From Azolla caroliniana (taxonomy: Eukaryota > Polypodiophyta), in assembly GCA_043228905.1 (NCBI GenBank), contig JBHGNT010000006.1:16864001-16928000 (forward strand): DNA of 64,000 nucleotides. The letters run 5' to 3'. Shown here in pieces: positions 34,636 through 45,542 of this stretch. The position numbers were made by a program, and so were the translations under genes. The notes under the pieces are model-generated. The model was not told the origin of the DNA. It did no database searches and saw only the letters and a program-made list of their open reading frames with translations. Positions within the stretch are counted from its first letter, which is position 1, and each line of letters starts with the position of its first letter.

Positions 34636-34983
34636 TATTGATTATGGGATCGGCCACAACCGATTATCACTCACAAGTATTTGAAATGAAATGAACAAAA
34701 AACTGAATTCAACGACACAGAGACACAAGATGTTAACGTGGAAACCCTGAAATGGGGAAAACCACGGGAGCCCACTGACCCCAAACAGAATCATTATGTA
34801 TGAGAGGAAATACAATAAGAGACTCAGAGGCGACAACCTCAAGCTCTTCTTCGTCTACAGACGGTTGTAGAGTTACCACTCTCTCACACACTCTCTTTAA
34901 CACTAGTTACACATGCAACTACCAACTACAACTATTCACAACAATGATTCATGTTCATATCTAACTACTTGCCCTAAGTATAT
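34636..34983 (-). repeat. Inverted LTR fragment of copia C type
   Basis: Read on the minus strand it matches the second half of the 8129-8688 LTR: GGGCTCCCGTGGTTTTCCC, GAGCTTGAGGTNGTNGCCTC and ACATCNTNTGTC. Copia B cuts it at 34984. Confidence 0.65.
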
Positions 34984-35443
34984 TGTTAATAATTAGGTAA
35001 TTAACTAGGGTTAATTAGGGTCTAATTACGTGAGTATTGATAAAGTAGTGGAAGATTATGTGATTTGTGTGTGTATGTGTGTGAGAGGAAGAGAGAGAGG
35101 ATGATACACTTATGAATAATAATATAAATGGGGGATGATTAACGAGAGTGTAGCTAAAGACCTTTCTTTGTATTAATAAGCATCAAAATACAACGATATC
35201 CACAATGTGGTATATATATTTCTCATGTGTAAGGGTGCACATGTGTGAGGAGAATATAGGTACAAAGGTGTAAGTCCTATATTAAATGAACATGTGAGTG
35301 GAGGATCTAGAATGTATCCCACTCAAGTACAAAATCCTATTTAAGGCTTTAAGGTCAACACACTAACTAGATTCTATCTAGGTAACTACTAAGTTACGTG
35401 GTTAACTAAATGACTAAACTAAATTGAGCTTGATATCTCAACA
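34984..35443 (-). repeat. 3' LTR of copia B
   Basis: 460 bp, TGTTAATAATT...GATATCTCAACA. It is near-identical over most of its length to 38501-38920. Confidence 0.8.
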
Positions 35444-35849
35444 CGCCCCCTCAAGCTCAAGTGTGAGGTGTCCGACATTCGGTTTTCCTTTTAGCGTTGT
35501 TCGACTTTCGAAGTCGGCTTCTGTTCGGCTTTCGGCGTCGGCATTTTGGTGGCGGCATTCTCGGTTCCTCCTCATCAAACTTGTGATGAAGGCTTGTAGT
35601 GTTAGATGGTCAAAGGTCGAGTGCTTCCATTCGTTGTGGGTCACGAGCCACTACCTTCATCGTGAAGGCATAATGATGGGCCATTTCTCGTTGTAGCCGA
35701 GTCGAGTGACGGGGATCTTCTCTCTAGATGAGCGTCAAAGTTTTTCCCTCGCCGATGTGATCACCTTCTTTACTCCGGGTGTCCGCATGATGGGTACACC
35801 AAATTCATTTTCTACTAAGGGAGTTGACACATCCGAATCATTGTCGTCA

Positions 35850-36225
35850 GGGACCAACGGATGTGAGAGACCATGTGCGATCTTCACTGGGAACTGGAAC
35901 ACCAACAACTATGAGCTACCATGTGTGGTCCTCACCAAAGACACAAACACCAACAAACGTGAGTGACCATCTCCAGTCCTCACCGGGAATTGGAACGCCA
36001 ACTAGCGTGAGAGACCATGTGTGGTCCTCACCGGAGACACGAACATCAATGGACGTGAGCGACCATGTGCGGTTCTTATCGGGAACTGGAACACCAACAA
36101 ACGTGAGCGACCATGTACGGTCCTCACCGGGAACTGGAACACTAACAGTGTGACCGACCATGTGCAGTCCTCACCAGAGACATGAACACCAACGGACATG
36201 AGCGACCTTGTACGATCGTCATCAA
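35850..36225. repeat. 48-bp minisatellite
   Basis: About eight units of 48 bp read GAGCGACCATGTGCGGTCCT followed by CACCGGGAACTGGAACACC. Two unit types alternate (GGGAACTGGAAC and GGAGACACGAAC), giving a 96-bp higher-order repeat. The unit length is a multiple of three and the plus frame stays open across most of the array. No function is evident. It sits in the non-coding 3' part of copia B. Confidence 0.8.
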
Positions 36226-36381
36226 AGTATAATGTCACGACACAATCATGACATAAAATATATAGTTGGCGAGGATTGAACCTACAACCTCACTTCAACA
36301 AGACATCATGCTCAACCATTTGGATATGACCATGTATTTGTATATAATACTTTAGTATTATATATTCTAGCATACAATACA

Positions 36382-36394
36382 TTCCAGAATATTC
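36382..36394. promoter_or_regulatory. Heat-shock element, left arm
   Basis: TTC-ca-GAA-ta-TTC is an exact three-unit HSE (alternating GAA/TTC with two-base gaps). Further TTCTAGA motifs follow at 36400-36510. A TATA-like GTATAAATAC lies about 130 bp to the right. Confidence 0.65.
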
Positions 36395-36824
36395 TAGTCT
36401 TTCGTATATTCTAGAGATATTCTATTGTGTATTCTAGACGGGTATATTCTAGAGATATTTGTCGGGTATGTTCTAGAGATATTTCTCTAGTATATTCTAG
36501 AAATATTCAATCTCAAAACTTGTATAAATACTTGTAACCTCCGTGCTCCCGTTCAAGGGATTCAACACTAGTCATTGACACATCAATCTAGAATTCTCGT
36601 TTCGCCCCATCTTATCTCCTTGATCTTCATGTCTGTCTTCATGCTCTTGTGTCATTCCCTGTCGTAAGTTCCTCGCCTCATCGCTCTGTCGTAGCCTCGT
36701 CATCCATGCTCCGTCGTAGTCCATGGTTGGTGTGTGTGTGATAGTTTGAATCCCTTTAAAGGAACCAAGAAGGTTACAAGTATTTATACTCTAAGTTGAA
36801 GTACATGCATTAGATTATTTTGAA

Positions 36825-36855
36825 GAATATTTTGGAACCTTCTAGAACCTTGGAA
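36825..36855. promoter_or_regulatory. Heat-shock element cluster, right arm
   Basis: GAA-cc-TTC-ta-GAA at 36835-36847 is exact. Near-matches extend it on both sides, as GAATATTTTG before and CCTTGGAAC after. The inverted TATA-like box GTATTTATAC lies to its left near 36779-36790. Confidence 0.65.
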
Positions 36856-37031
36856 CTTTCTAGATATCTAGAGAGCATACCTAGATCATGTACGTCTTAT
36901 ACAATGATATGTAGATCAAATATATCTTATACAATGCTCATATCAAAGTGATTGAGCATGATGTATTGTTGATGTGAGGTTGCAAGTTCAATCCTCACCA
37001 ACTATATATTTTATGTCATTGTATTGTGACA

Positions 37032-38346
37032 GCCGACCTTGTTTGGCAAGGAAGCTCCCCCTACTTCCGAAGGTTCCTCGATGGCTTCCATCTTCTTGTC
37101 GAAGGTTTGAGTTTCCTTTGTGACATGGGCTGAATTGACCTCTTCTATCGCCTCGACCTCGTCCTTGGCCACCATTCGAATTTGAGAAGAACATTTGTCC
37201 TTCTGACATTTTGGTCTTGGATCAGACGTGGTTCTCTCTGACCAATAACATTGATTGGCGGTCGAAGAACAAATGAGGGTTTTCTCTTGCTAAGATAGAC
37301 ATCCTTATCGGGTCGAACCATTGTGTAAGGCCGCCCAAACATACTTGAACCATCTCGTATTCGTCAGCATTTACGTTGATGGAGCCAAGCGAGTCGCAAA
37401 TGCTCTTGATCTTGGCGGTGTAGTCCAACACAAGCATATCTTTTTGTTGTATGTTGTTCAACTCTTGCCTGAGTTGAAGCTTGCGGGTGGTCGTGTTGGC
37501 GGCAAAAAATTTCGTGAAGTTTGCCCACGCTTCTTTAGGCGTCTTGGCGGCTCGAATGTGGCTAAGCATATGTGGTTGTGGACACATGTTGCCAAGCAAT
37601 ACATTACTCGACTTACTCCTTGCTCCCATGTTGGGTAGTGTTGGGAAATAGGTCCCTCCTGATGGGAAGAGAGAAGAGCCGAGTTCATGAGCAACTCAGC
37701 CGAGGCCGAAACCGAAATCGTGTAGACAGCCAACTTGGGAGATTATATCTATAAATAGTCAAAATAAGCCTCTATGGGTTATACTTGTAAATAGTTTGAA
37801 AGTTGTACTAGTATATAAGCATCTAGGGCAATCATTACATGTGTATCATCATTGTGAGATAGTTAGAACGGGGAAGTTGTCTCCGTAACTGAGAGAACGT
37901 GTGAGAGAGGGAGAGTGCAAGTAAGTGCAACTCTATAGTCGTCTGTTGACGAAGAACTTGAGGTCATTTCCTCTGAGTTTCTTGTTGTACCCCCCTCATC
38001 ATCATAGTGATCTATTTTGGAGCAAGTGCACTCCACGTGGTTTTTCCCAATTCGGGTTTCCACGGTAAAATCTGTGTGTTCTCTGTTTTTAGCTATTTTG
38101 TTCTTCGGTTTTCTGTCTGAGCGTTATTTCTTGCACACAAATATATGAATGGTAACCGGTTATGGTTGGTCACGAGCGCAACAGGTAGTTGGCGTTTGTG
38201 ATGTCGGGTTTGTTTTCGAGTGCACTAGTGATGTAGCTCCAATACCCTTGGCCGACTAGGTATTGGTTCATCTTGTACTCCCAGGATAAATAATTGCTTC
38301 AGTCTAGCTTTTCACTAGGGAGCGAGCTACCCATTTGTGTATTCAT
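37032..38346 (-). pseudogene. copia B gag, split by a solo LTR
   Basis: The ATG at 38346 begins MNTQMGSSLPSEKLD. The frame runs to the LTR at 38183 and resumes at 37638 with TWEQGVSRVMYCLATC, AAKTPKEAWANF and LQLRQELNNIQQKD. It continues to a Gly-Arg-rich tail (GGQGRGRGDRRGQ) and is then cut by the inverted-arm element at 37031. A stop sits near 38300 and a frame shift near 37580. The coding frame is continuous across the solo LTR once one copy of the GGTAG duplication is discounted. Confidence 0.8.
37639..38183 (+). repeat. Solo LTR with TSD GGTAG
   Basis: 545 bp, TGTTGGGAAATAGG...GAGCGCAACA. Identical pentamers GGTAG flank it at 37634-37638 and 38184-38188. It resembles the copia C LTR (8129-8688) over its first two thirds. 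No internal region is attached. Confidence 0.85.
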
Positions 38347-38920
38347 ACTGATGTACCCTTTTCTTCCTTTGGTCACGTACACATGCTACGTAGTAGCACT
38401 ACGATAGCAAATAGCCGGATTTGTCATCGGCGTCTCGAACACACAATCACAGAGTGGGGTGGGCTTAGTGGATGTACTAAACCATACGCTTTTGATACCA
38501 TGTTAATAATTAGGTAATTAACTAGGGTTAATTAGGGTCTAATTATGTGAGTATTGATAAAGCAACAGAAGATTATGTGATTTGTGTGTGTATGTGTGTG
38601 AGAGGAAGAAAGAGAGGAAGATACACTTATGAACAATAATATAAATGGGGGATGCTTAACGAGAGTGTAGCTAAAGACCTTTATCTATATTAATAAGCAT
38701 CAAAATACAACGATATCCACAATGTGGTATATATATACATCTCATGTGCAAGGGTGCACATGTGTGAGGAGAATATAGTTACAAAGGTGTAAGTTCTATA
38801 TTAAATGAACATGTGAGTGGAGGATCTAGAATGTTTCCCATTGAAGTACAAAATCCTATTTAAGGCTTTAAGGTTAGTACACTAACTAGATTCTATCTAG
38901 GTAACTACTAAGTTACGTGG

Positions 38921-40185
38921 CCGGAAGGGCCACAAAGAAAGTGAGTGTTGGAAGAAGCATGCCAATTTGGACAGAACTGGATTGAGCCGGGGAGATGTAG
39001 ATAGGCGTCATAGATCACACTTCATCGAAGGGCAAGGGCGAGCTGAAACAGGCCCTACCCTCATGATGAAGCACAATTCTAATCGGATGGGTGCGCATAC
39101 CTCGAAGCCGGAGGAGGTTTGGGACGTCGATTCCAGAGCTTCCAACCATATGAAGAACCATTCAAAATGGTTCTCCTTTCTTGAGAAGACAGAGCTTCCA
39201 GGAGTTGTTGAAATAGGTGACAACACTGCACATCTCGTCGAGCACGTGGGTGATGTACCACTCAGCCATGTCAGACAAAAGGGGGTGATGTGGAATATAT
39301 TGCATGTTCCGACGATTGCTAAAAACTTGGGAATCTGTCGGTCAAACTGTCGATCAAGGCATGCAGGTACAACTCAATCACCTTGGCTGCTTCATCGAGG
39401 ACAAGGGTCGGCTGATCGCGCATGGGCGTAGAGACGGGAGGATGTTTATCCTCGAGACCAATGATGTCGGTGACACAATGTTTGCAAAAGGACAAAAGGT
39501 AAAATCCGACATCAACCTATGACACAAGCAGATCGACCACATCAATTTTAGAAAGCTTCAAGAATTGCAGTTGGAATGAGTAGTATCCGGACTGCTGAAG
39601 TTTAGCGGCTGGAAAGGCCAAGTATGTGAAGCTTGCTAGCTCGGGAAGCAACATAAACTTCTGTTCCCCAATGAGAAGAATCGGAGTCGAAGTCAAAATC
39701 GGCTTGATCTAATCCGCATAGATGTATGGGGACCGACAAGTTGCATGAGCATGGAGGGGAGCTGATACTTCGTCTCCTTCATCGACGATTTTAGTCGACA
39801 CACTTGGATCTACCTAATTGAAAAGAAGAGCGAAGCCTTCTCATGTTTCCGGGACTTAAAGAACCTTGTCGGACGGGAAACTGAATGGAAGATGAAGTGT
39901 CTGAGATTGGACGGCGGAAAAGAATACTTTTCCGGCCAGTTCACGAGCTATCTGCAGATGAAGGGAATCCGGAGGGAGTTCTCATACAGATACATGCCGG
40001 AGCAGAACGACATTGCCGAGAGATGGAACCGGATGATGGTTGAAGCGGCTAGAGCGATTGGAGGAGAAGAGCATGCCAAGAATCTATTGGGCCAAAGCTA
40101 TCCATACAATTGTCTATATTTAGAATCGGAATTCTGCCTTTGGAGCAAAGATGTCACCGCATGAGCTATATTTCGGGCGCAAGTC
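38921..40185 (+). pseudogene. copia A pol part: knuckle, protease, integrase
   Basis: This resumes copia A after the nested copia B. It begins in the zinc-knuckle region (GHKESECWKK). Protease follows near 39118-39150 as VWDVDSRASNH, where the catalytic D-S/T-G reads D-S-R. Integrase is seen from about 39370 (LGCFIEDKGRLIAHGRRDGR), with FIDDFSRHTWIYL near 39780-39820 and PEQNDIAERWNRMM near 39998-40040. Stops at about 39521, 39578 and 39766, plus frame changes, break it. It ends at the junction with gypsy sequence near 40185. Confidence 0.75.
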
Positions 40186-41202
40186 ATATATGTGCATATA
40201 CCAGACAAGAGAAATGGCCAGATTTATTGCTACGAAAACTACGGTAACAACTCCTGAATTGGCTTACCAATTTGTTGACGAGTTATTTCATTTTTATGGG
40301 TTACCAATGGATATCGTGAGTGATCGAGATCTGAAGTTTACTAGTGACTTTTGGACGCAATTCTTTAAGAAGTTAGAAACTACATTGAGCATGAGCTCCA
40401 CGGATCATCCTCAATCCGATGGACAGACAGAACGAGTAAATCAAATTATTGAGGACATGCTTTGAGCATACGTTGGTACAAAACCCACAAAATGGGAACG
40501 TTATCTCCCAATTTTGGAGTTTGCTTATAACAGCTCCAAGCATACATCGACGGGATATAGTCCTTTTATGTTGATGTATGGTTTTCAACCACGAGCCCCG
40601 ATTGATGTTAATATACATCATGATGAGTTGCAAAGTACGCAAAAATTTCTTCGGCATATGCAAGATATGTTGCATATTGCACGAGATAATATAAAAATAG
40701 CTCAAGATAGAGCGTGTTTTTATGCCGATCATCATAGGCAACCTCGTGTATTCAACCCTGGATAGAAGGTGTTTTTACGTGTACCTCACAATTCTAGGAC
40801 ATTGTCTAAGGGTAAGTGCGCTAAGTTAGCCCCACGGTTTTGTGGACCTTTTACAGTCCTCAAACGCATTGGGTCATCAGCCTATTGTCTCGCTCTTCCC
40901 AATTGTGTTGAAATTCATCTAGTTTTTCATGTGAGTCGTCTAAAAGAACTTCTAGGTTTTGGCGTCAATACAATTACAACTCAAACTCTGGTTACTTCTG
41001 AAGAATTATCTTCTAAACCACATGTACTAGAAAGAATTCTCAATGTTAAAACAAAAAAATTACGTACTAAAGAAATCCGAGAATTTAAAATAAAATGGAT
41101 GGATAAATTAATAAAAGATGTCACATGGGAACGCGAAAATACTCTCAGAACTAACTTCCCTAACTTTCCATTGCAAGAGTGCAATGTTTTAAAGAGGGGG
41201 AG
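40186..41202 (+). pseudogene. gypsy integrase C-terminal part with chromodomain
   Basis: From about 40186 the frame is gypsy integrase: YGLPMDIVSDRDLKFTSDFW, then SSTDHPQSDGQTERVNQI with the D and E of the catalytic core region. A GPY/F segment (APRFCGPFTVLKRIGSSAY) and HVSRLKELLG follow near 40830-40955. A chromodomain-like tail (KIKWMDKLIKDVTWER) lies near 41083-41135. Stops lie at 40463 and 40763. The polypurine tract AAAGAGGGGGAG precedes the LTR. Reverse transcriptase and upstream domains are missing because the copia A sequence replaces them. Confidence 0.8.
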
Positions 41203-41700
41203 TATGTTACGTGCATGACCATATAATATCCCGTGGTGAGAATTTACCGTAGTATTCTATACACGTGGATAAGTGTGAGGGTTAAGAAGGGGAGGATTAC
41301 TTTTAATCCTCGGGATTGAGACAACCCATTAGGACAAGTGTGAACTTGCATGGGGGCCTTGGGTATCGCTATAAATATGAGGCCTAGCTACCCTCATTGG
41401 ATCATCTTTTGACTACGTCGAGACTTTGTTTCGTGGTGGTTCAACTCTTGTAGCGAGCACGCCAGCACCAGGTACGACTCGACGCCACGATAGTGGTATG
41501 GGACACCGATCGAGGCTCGAGTCCATCTCGAGCCCTTCGCTCGGGGGTGGTCGGGTGAATTGGCACCCTTCTTTCTCTCTCTCCTTTCTATCTATCTATC
41601 TATCTATCTATCTATCATTCTTTTCTCCTTATCATACGCTTACATTAGATCATATCTCTAATAATTACGACAAGAAAGTAGATAGTGTTTAACCTAGTAA
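41203..41700 (+). repeat. 3' LTR of chromovirus-type gypsy
   Basis: This begins TGTTACGTGCATGACC right after the polypurine tract. A TATA-like GCTATAAATATGAGG lies near 41368-41383 and a (TCTA)n microsatellite at about 41587-41616. The right edge is estimated because no second copy is in the window. Confidence 0.6.
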
Positions 41701-41944
41701 CGCACGATCAAGTCCGATTTGATGGAGATTCCCTTCCTAGTGGTTGCAATCACAGAAGAAAGGTACAACCAATTGGCTTACCTTAAGAGTGATCCAACGA
41801 AGTAGAGTGTGAATCTTCAGTTTTCTTTCTCTTCTCAAGATGAGATCTTGAACTTAGGATCTTTAGGAAGACAGGGGCAAAAGAGTTGTTGAAAACAAAT
41901 GATGGCCAACAGCGAGTTAAAGAACCTCGTGCTCTGATACCAAA
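41701..41944 (-). other. Leader of a truncated copia (X) with primer site
   Basis: The minus strand reads TGGTATCAGAGC (41931-41942), the initiator-Met primer site, two bases from the LTR at 41945, followed by non-coding leader. Nothing further of this element is visible to the left. Confidence 0.6.
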
Positions 41945-42480
41945 TGTTGGAGTCTGAGATTGTCAGAGTGGAAACATAAACAACACCTTGAGATGAAGAT
42001 CACCGAGTTAGCAAGTAATAGCAAGATCAGAGAGACAATGTGTGAGAGAAAACAAGAGAGATGGATAGACAGAGGGGCACACAAGTGAAAAGAATAGCAT
42101 GCGAAAGCTAAAAGACATAACTGGTTACAACTGGATAACAATAGAAAGTAAATGAAGGTTTAATGGAAATTCAGATAAAAACTCAATTTCAAAATTATAC
42201 TCTATCTTTACACACAAGTGTGCTTAGTGTGCACTTTTACACAAGTCCATAAAGGACGGTCAGAAGTACTGACAAGTACTTCAATGCTCATAAGGAGCGT
42301 CTAACACTAACTCCCAAAAATATGCCTATCTCTAGGCTAGGATCGTAGGCCTCTAATGGCCCACTGACTCTCGTGGATCCGGCTCTCCGATCCGATCCGG
42401 GCCTAGCTGATCGGTCTTCATCCGATCCGGCTCTCGGCTTGTTCATTGGATCTGGCCCATTTTGAGCTTGCTTCTCAACA
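41945..42480 (-). repeat. copia LTR shared by two tandem elements
   Basis: 536 bp, TGTTGGAGTCTGAG...GCTTCTCAACA. On its left is a primer site (minus strand) and on its right a polypurine-tract complement (CTCCCCTCAAGCTCAAC). It is therefore the 5' LTR of an element on the left and the 3' LTR of one on the right. This is the arrangement expected after recombination between tandem copies. Confidence 0.75.
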
Positions 42481-43757
42481 CTCCCCTCAAGCTCAACTTG
42501 ATGTTCCTTCTGCTATGCTAATTTCTTTCCTCGGCTTCTCCTGGCGGCTTCACGCCTTGCTCACGCTCCTCGACTGGTGTGGTCCTATGCACCTCGACCT
42601 CCTTGGTCAGATTGCTTGCTCATCAGGACCTTTTTAGCTCCCTCTCTATCATGGTATCGACGCTTCTCGACTTGTCGGCTCCTCCATGTCGGCGTTGACT
42701 TCAGTTGTCCTCTTGTCCGCTCGGCCTTCATGTGATTCGGCTCATCCGAGTAAAATTACTCAACCGAATTGTCATCCGTCTTTAGGCCCTTGATCACATC
42801 CGACCATGTCTTGGTCCTGGCCTTTTTCTTCCAGTCGGCTCTGTCCTTCTTGACTCTACCGCCTTTGCCGTTTGTTCCAGCTCTTCCGGATGTGTCGAAT
42901 TCTTCAGTCTATTCGGCATCGTGTTTGGTTTCGGCTTTCTTCTATTGCTCTCCCCCTTTTTCTCTACCTGTTCTCCCCCTCAAGTGTGGCACGTCGAGAT
43001 GTTGTTAACCAAGCATCTCCAAAAAGTGTTGCAACTTGTCCGACCCGAGCGCTCCGGTGAAGATGTCGGCCACTTGTCGATCGGTTTGAACATATCGGAG
43101 TTTGACTTCACCGCACAAGACCCGCTCATGCACAAACTGGTAATGCACTTCAATGTGCTTTGTCCGAGCATGGAACTTTGATACTGCATGCTACTGATGT
43201 TGTCGTAGTAGATCGGGATTGAAGTGGGAACTTTGATCCATAAGTCCTGCAGGAGCCATAAGATTCATATAGCTTCACAAGTCGCGACAGTGGCTCCTCT
43301 ATACTCAGCTTCGGTGCTTGACAATGCCATTTTCAGCTGCTTTTTGCTACTCCAGGCTACAACTGCACTTCCAAGTGAGAACATGAAACCTGACGTCGAT
43401 TGGCGATCCGATGCATCTCCAACCTAGTCGACATCCATATAGCTACGATGCGCTGACATATCTGATTAGTCGATGCGCACACTGAAGATGCTCGACTGTC
43501 AGTTGCTGCATGAACGAACTAATCACCTAGACCGGATACCTAAGGTCAGGTCGGGTGATAGTTAAATATATAAGGTTTCTGACTATTATCGGAACCGTTT
43601 CGCATCGCAAGTTTCTATCGAGGGGTGTCGAGAAGGGTCAGCCATCCGTCATGCCGAACTTGAACAACATATTCAAAACATAGTGTTGTTGAGACAACAA
43701 TATGCCATCGGGGGTGTGAATCACTTTGATCTCGAGAAAGTAGTTGAAAAGAATACT
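42481..43757 (-). pseudogene. copia Y RT end and RNase H remnant
   Basis: On the minus strand, RT appears near 43757-43638 (ILLSQQHYVLNMLFKFGMTD). The RNase H segment with A-L-S-S-T-E-A-E-Y-R-G-A follows near 43340-43280 and the H-C-tail near 43190-42980. A second polypurine-like tract (CTCCCCCTCAAGTGTGG complement) lies near 42974. The rest to 42481 is a decayed 3' tail. The LTR of copia Z cuts it at 43760. Confidence 0.7.
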
Positions 43758-43759
43758 TG

Positions 43760-44154
43760 TGTTGAAGCGTGTGCGATAGACACCGAGTACACAGTTGGTT
43801 TCGGAAACTCGACAGTTAGGTAAACACGGAGAATGGTGTATGAGAGAGAGACAGAGACAAAGATTGCCGACAACAACTTCTATTTCAAATAATGAACACT
43901 CTGTACATATGTTGTGTTCAGTAACCAATTTTTATACAGGCCCCTAACGAGTGGGATGACACAAGTACCGTTAGTACTTGAATGCTCATAAATGAGCATG
44001 ACACTAAATTTGTCTACAATTTACTATAGCAGGAATATAGACCCTCAACAGCCCTTTGGAATCCTTCCTACTTGGCTCATGGCCCTCGGCCCTCACTTCT
44101 TGGTTCTCAGCTACTTCAGCCAAATAGGCCCATGTTGAGCTTGTCTCTCAATCA
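43760..44154 (-). repeat. 3' LTR of copia Z
   Basis: About 395 bp, TGTTGAAGCGTGTGCG...TCTCTCAATCA. A polypurine-tract complement (TCCCTGTCAAGCTCAAC) follows. The terminal CAATCA suggests a mutated CAACA end. Confidence 0.65.
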
Positions 44155-45062
44155 TCCCTGTCAAGCTCAACTTGAGGTCCAGCGGCCCCTTCGGTCCGGC
44201 GTTCCTCAACTCAATTGGTTTCGTGCACCTCGACCTTTATGGTCAGCTTGTCCGCTTCCAGGGCCCTTGACAACTCCCTTGTTGTCGCGGCATTGGTGTC
44301 CCTCGACCCGTTGCCTCCTCCGTGTCGGCATTGGCGTCGACCGCCTCCTTGTCCGCTTGGCCTCTGTGTAATTCGGCTTGTCCGAATCACCTTCCATGAT
44401 CGAATTGATTGGTTCTGATTCATTCCAGCTCTTGTTTGAATTGGTTGTCTCCAATTTGTCCTCCTTCAGCATCTTGACCACATCTGCCCATGTCTTGGTC
44501 TTCGCTCAGTCGTCTCTGTCCTTTTCGACTCTACCACCTTCCTTGCCCTTCTCGGCTTCACTTCCCCTTGGTTCCGTTGGCTCTGGCTTCAACTCTCTCT
44601 TTCGGCCGTTCCCCTTGCATCTAGCTAGTCTCTTCTTAGCCGATCTTCTTCCATCTATCCATGTGTCCTCGGCTTCTCGATGTGCTTTGTTCGGGCGTGG
44701 ACGACAGGGTTCTTCGTGAGCTGGATACTACTAAGGTTGTTATAGTAAATAACCGTTGGCTCAAACACATCCACTTGTAGGTCCTTCAACAACCTTTTGA
44801 GCCAAATGGCTTCCCACGTAGCGATATCCGCCCCTCGATACTCAGCCTCAGTGCTCGATAGTGCCACCATCGGTTGCTTTTTACTGCTCTAGGAGATCGT
44901 GTCGCTTCCCAATGAAAACGCAAACCCCAATGTTGACCTGCAATCGCCGACATTTCTGGCCCAATCGGTGTTCGTGTCGCCGATTAACTCAACAACTACT
45001 CCTGCCTGATACAACAACGCCCTGTCCTTAGTGCCGCTGGCATATCACAATATACTTGGTGT
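44155..45062 (-). pseudogene. copia Z RNase H and 3' tail
   Basis: MVALSSTEAEYRGADIATWE lies at about 44870-44811 on the minus strand and HARTKHIEKP near 44700. Upstream GDTNTDWARN lies near 44975. It closely resembles the copia D fragment on the plus strand at 8790-9200. Gypsy J cuts it at 45063; upstream parts probably continue at 48623-48761 and 56343-57286. Confidence 0.7.
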
Positions 45063-45114
45063 TGTCGTGAAGGATTTGCTTCACGATATAAAAATAAACT
45101 TGAATATTGTATTA

Positions 45115-45190
45115 AGTAACATTTGAGAGACTTGAACCGGTAACATCACACACCAAGGATGAAAGATATACCATTAGGATAAGTTATTTT
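45115..45190 (-). repeat. tRNA-derived module in gypsy J 5' LTR, reverse
   Basis: On the minus strand a B-box-like GGTTCAAGTCTC and an A-box-like segment with TAATGGTATATC are spaced as in a tRNA gene. The acceptor stem is not conserved, so this is a tRNA-derived relic, not a tRNA gene. A copy lies in the other LTR near 47981-48055. Confidence 0.55.
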
Positions 45191-45469
45191 CTATAGCTAT
45201 ATTTTTATCACCATACTTATGACATGTGTATCTTCATACATTAGAGCTTAGATGAGCATGATGGCTATCATGCATCACATGTAAAGCATGTGCGCCAAAT
45301 GGCGATCATGCATCACATGCATTACATGCATGCCATGCACCCCCATATCATCATATGCATGAGAGAACCTATAAAGAGGGGTAAGGAATTAAGGGATGGA
45401 GCAAGGGAAAACAGGGTAATCAATCAATGAAGAGAAAGTTAGAGAAATAAGATTATGAAAGAAATAAAT

Positions 45470-45542
45470 AATAAGTTAGCTTGTTGGTGAAGAGGCTCGT
45501 GTTTCAAAATCGGAGTCAAGGGTTTGAATCTAGAGTTTAAGG
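45470..45542 (+). repeat. tRNA-derived module in gypsy J 5' LTR, forward
   Basis: The A-box-like TTAGCTTGTTGGTGAAG is followed by a B-box-like GGGTTTGAATCT about 28 bases on. The copy in the 3' LTR (48274-48345) has the canonical B box GGGTTCGAATCT. Cloverleaf stems are weak. Confidence 0.6.

Larger units (their letters stand above)
36233..37031. mobile_element. Inverted pair of LTR-like arms with heat-shock elements
   Basis: The ends are inverted copies: left TGTCACGACACAATCATGAC, right (reverse complement) GTCACAATACAATGACATAA. The match continues through a tRNA-like module, TTCTAGA-rich repeats, GTATAAATACTTGTAACC (TATA-like, pointing inward) and AAGGGATTCAA. The left arm runs to about 36730; the right arm is shorter. 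Each arm contains a perfect three-pentamer heat-shock element: TTCCAGAATATTC at 36382-36394 and GAACCTTCTAGAA at 36835-36847. No reading frame of note lies inside. It interrupts the end of copia B gag. No clear target duplication is seen. Confidence 0.7.
34984..38920 (-). mobile_element. copia B, gag-only remnant with insertions
   Basis: LTRs at 34984-35443 and 38501-38920 begin TGTTAATAATTAGGTAATTA. The right one lacks its last 40 or so bases. A primer site (TGGTATCAAAAGCG, minus strand) touches 38501, and a polypurine tract complement (CGCCCCCTCAAGCTCAAG) follows 35443. Internally only gag is recognisable; protease, integrase, RT and RNase H are absent. It carries a 48-bp minisatellite, an inverted-arm element and a solo LTR. 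It lies inside copia A. Confidence 0.75.

Noticed and set aside
35850-36225. CRISPR-like or satellite array
   Set aside because: Units are contiguous with no spacers; it is a minisatellite.
45285-45360. CATGCA-type (RY) seed-promoter elements
   Set aside because: The CATG-rich stretch is a local repeat in an LTR and is missing in the sister LTR; no gene context supports regulation.
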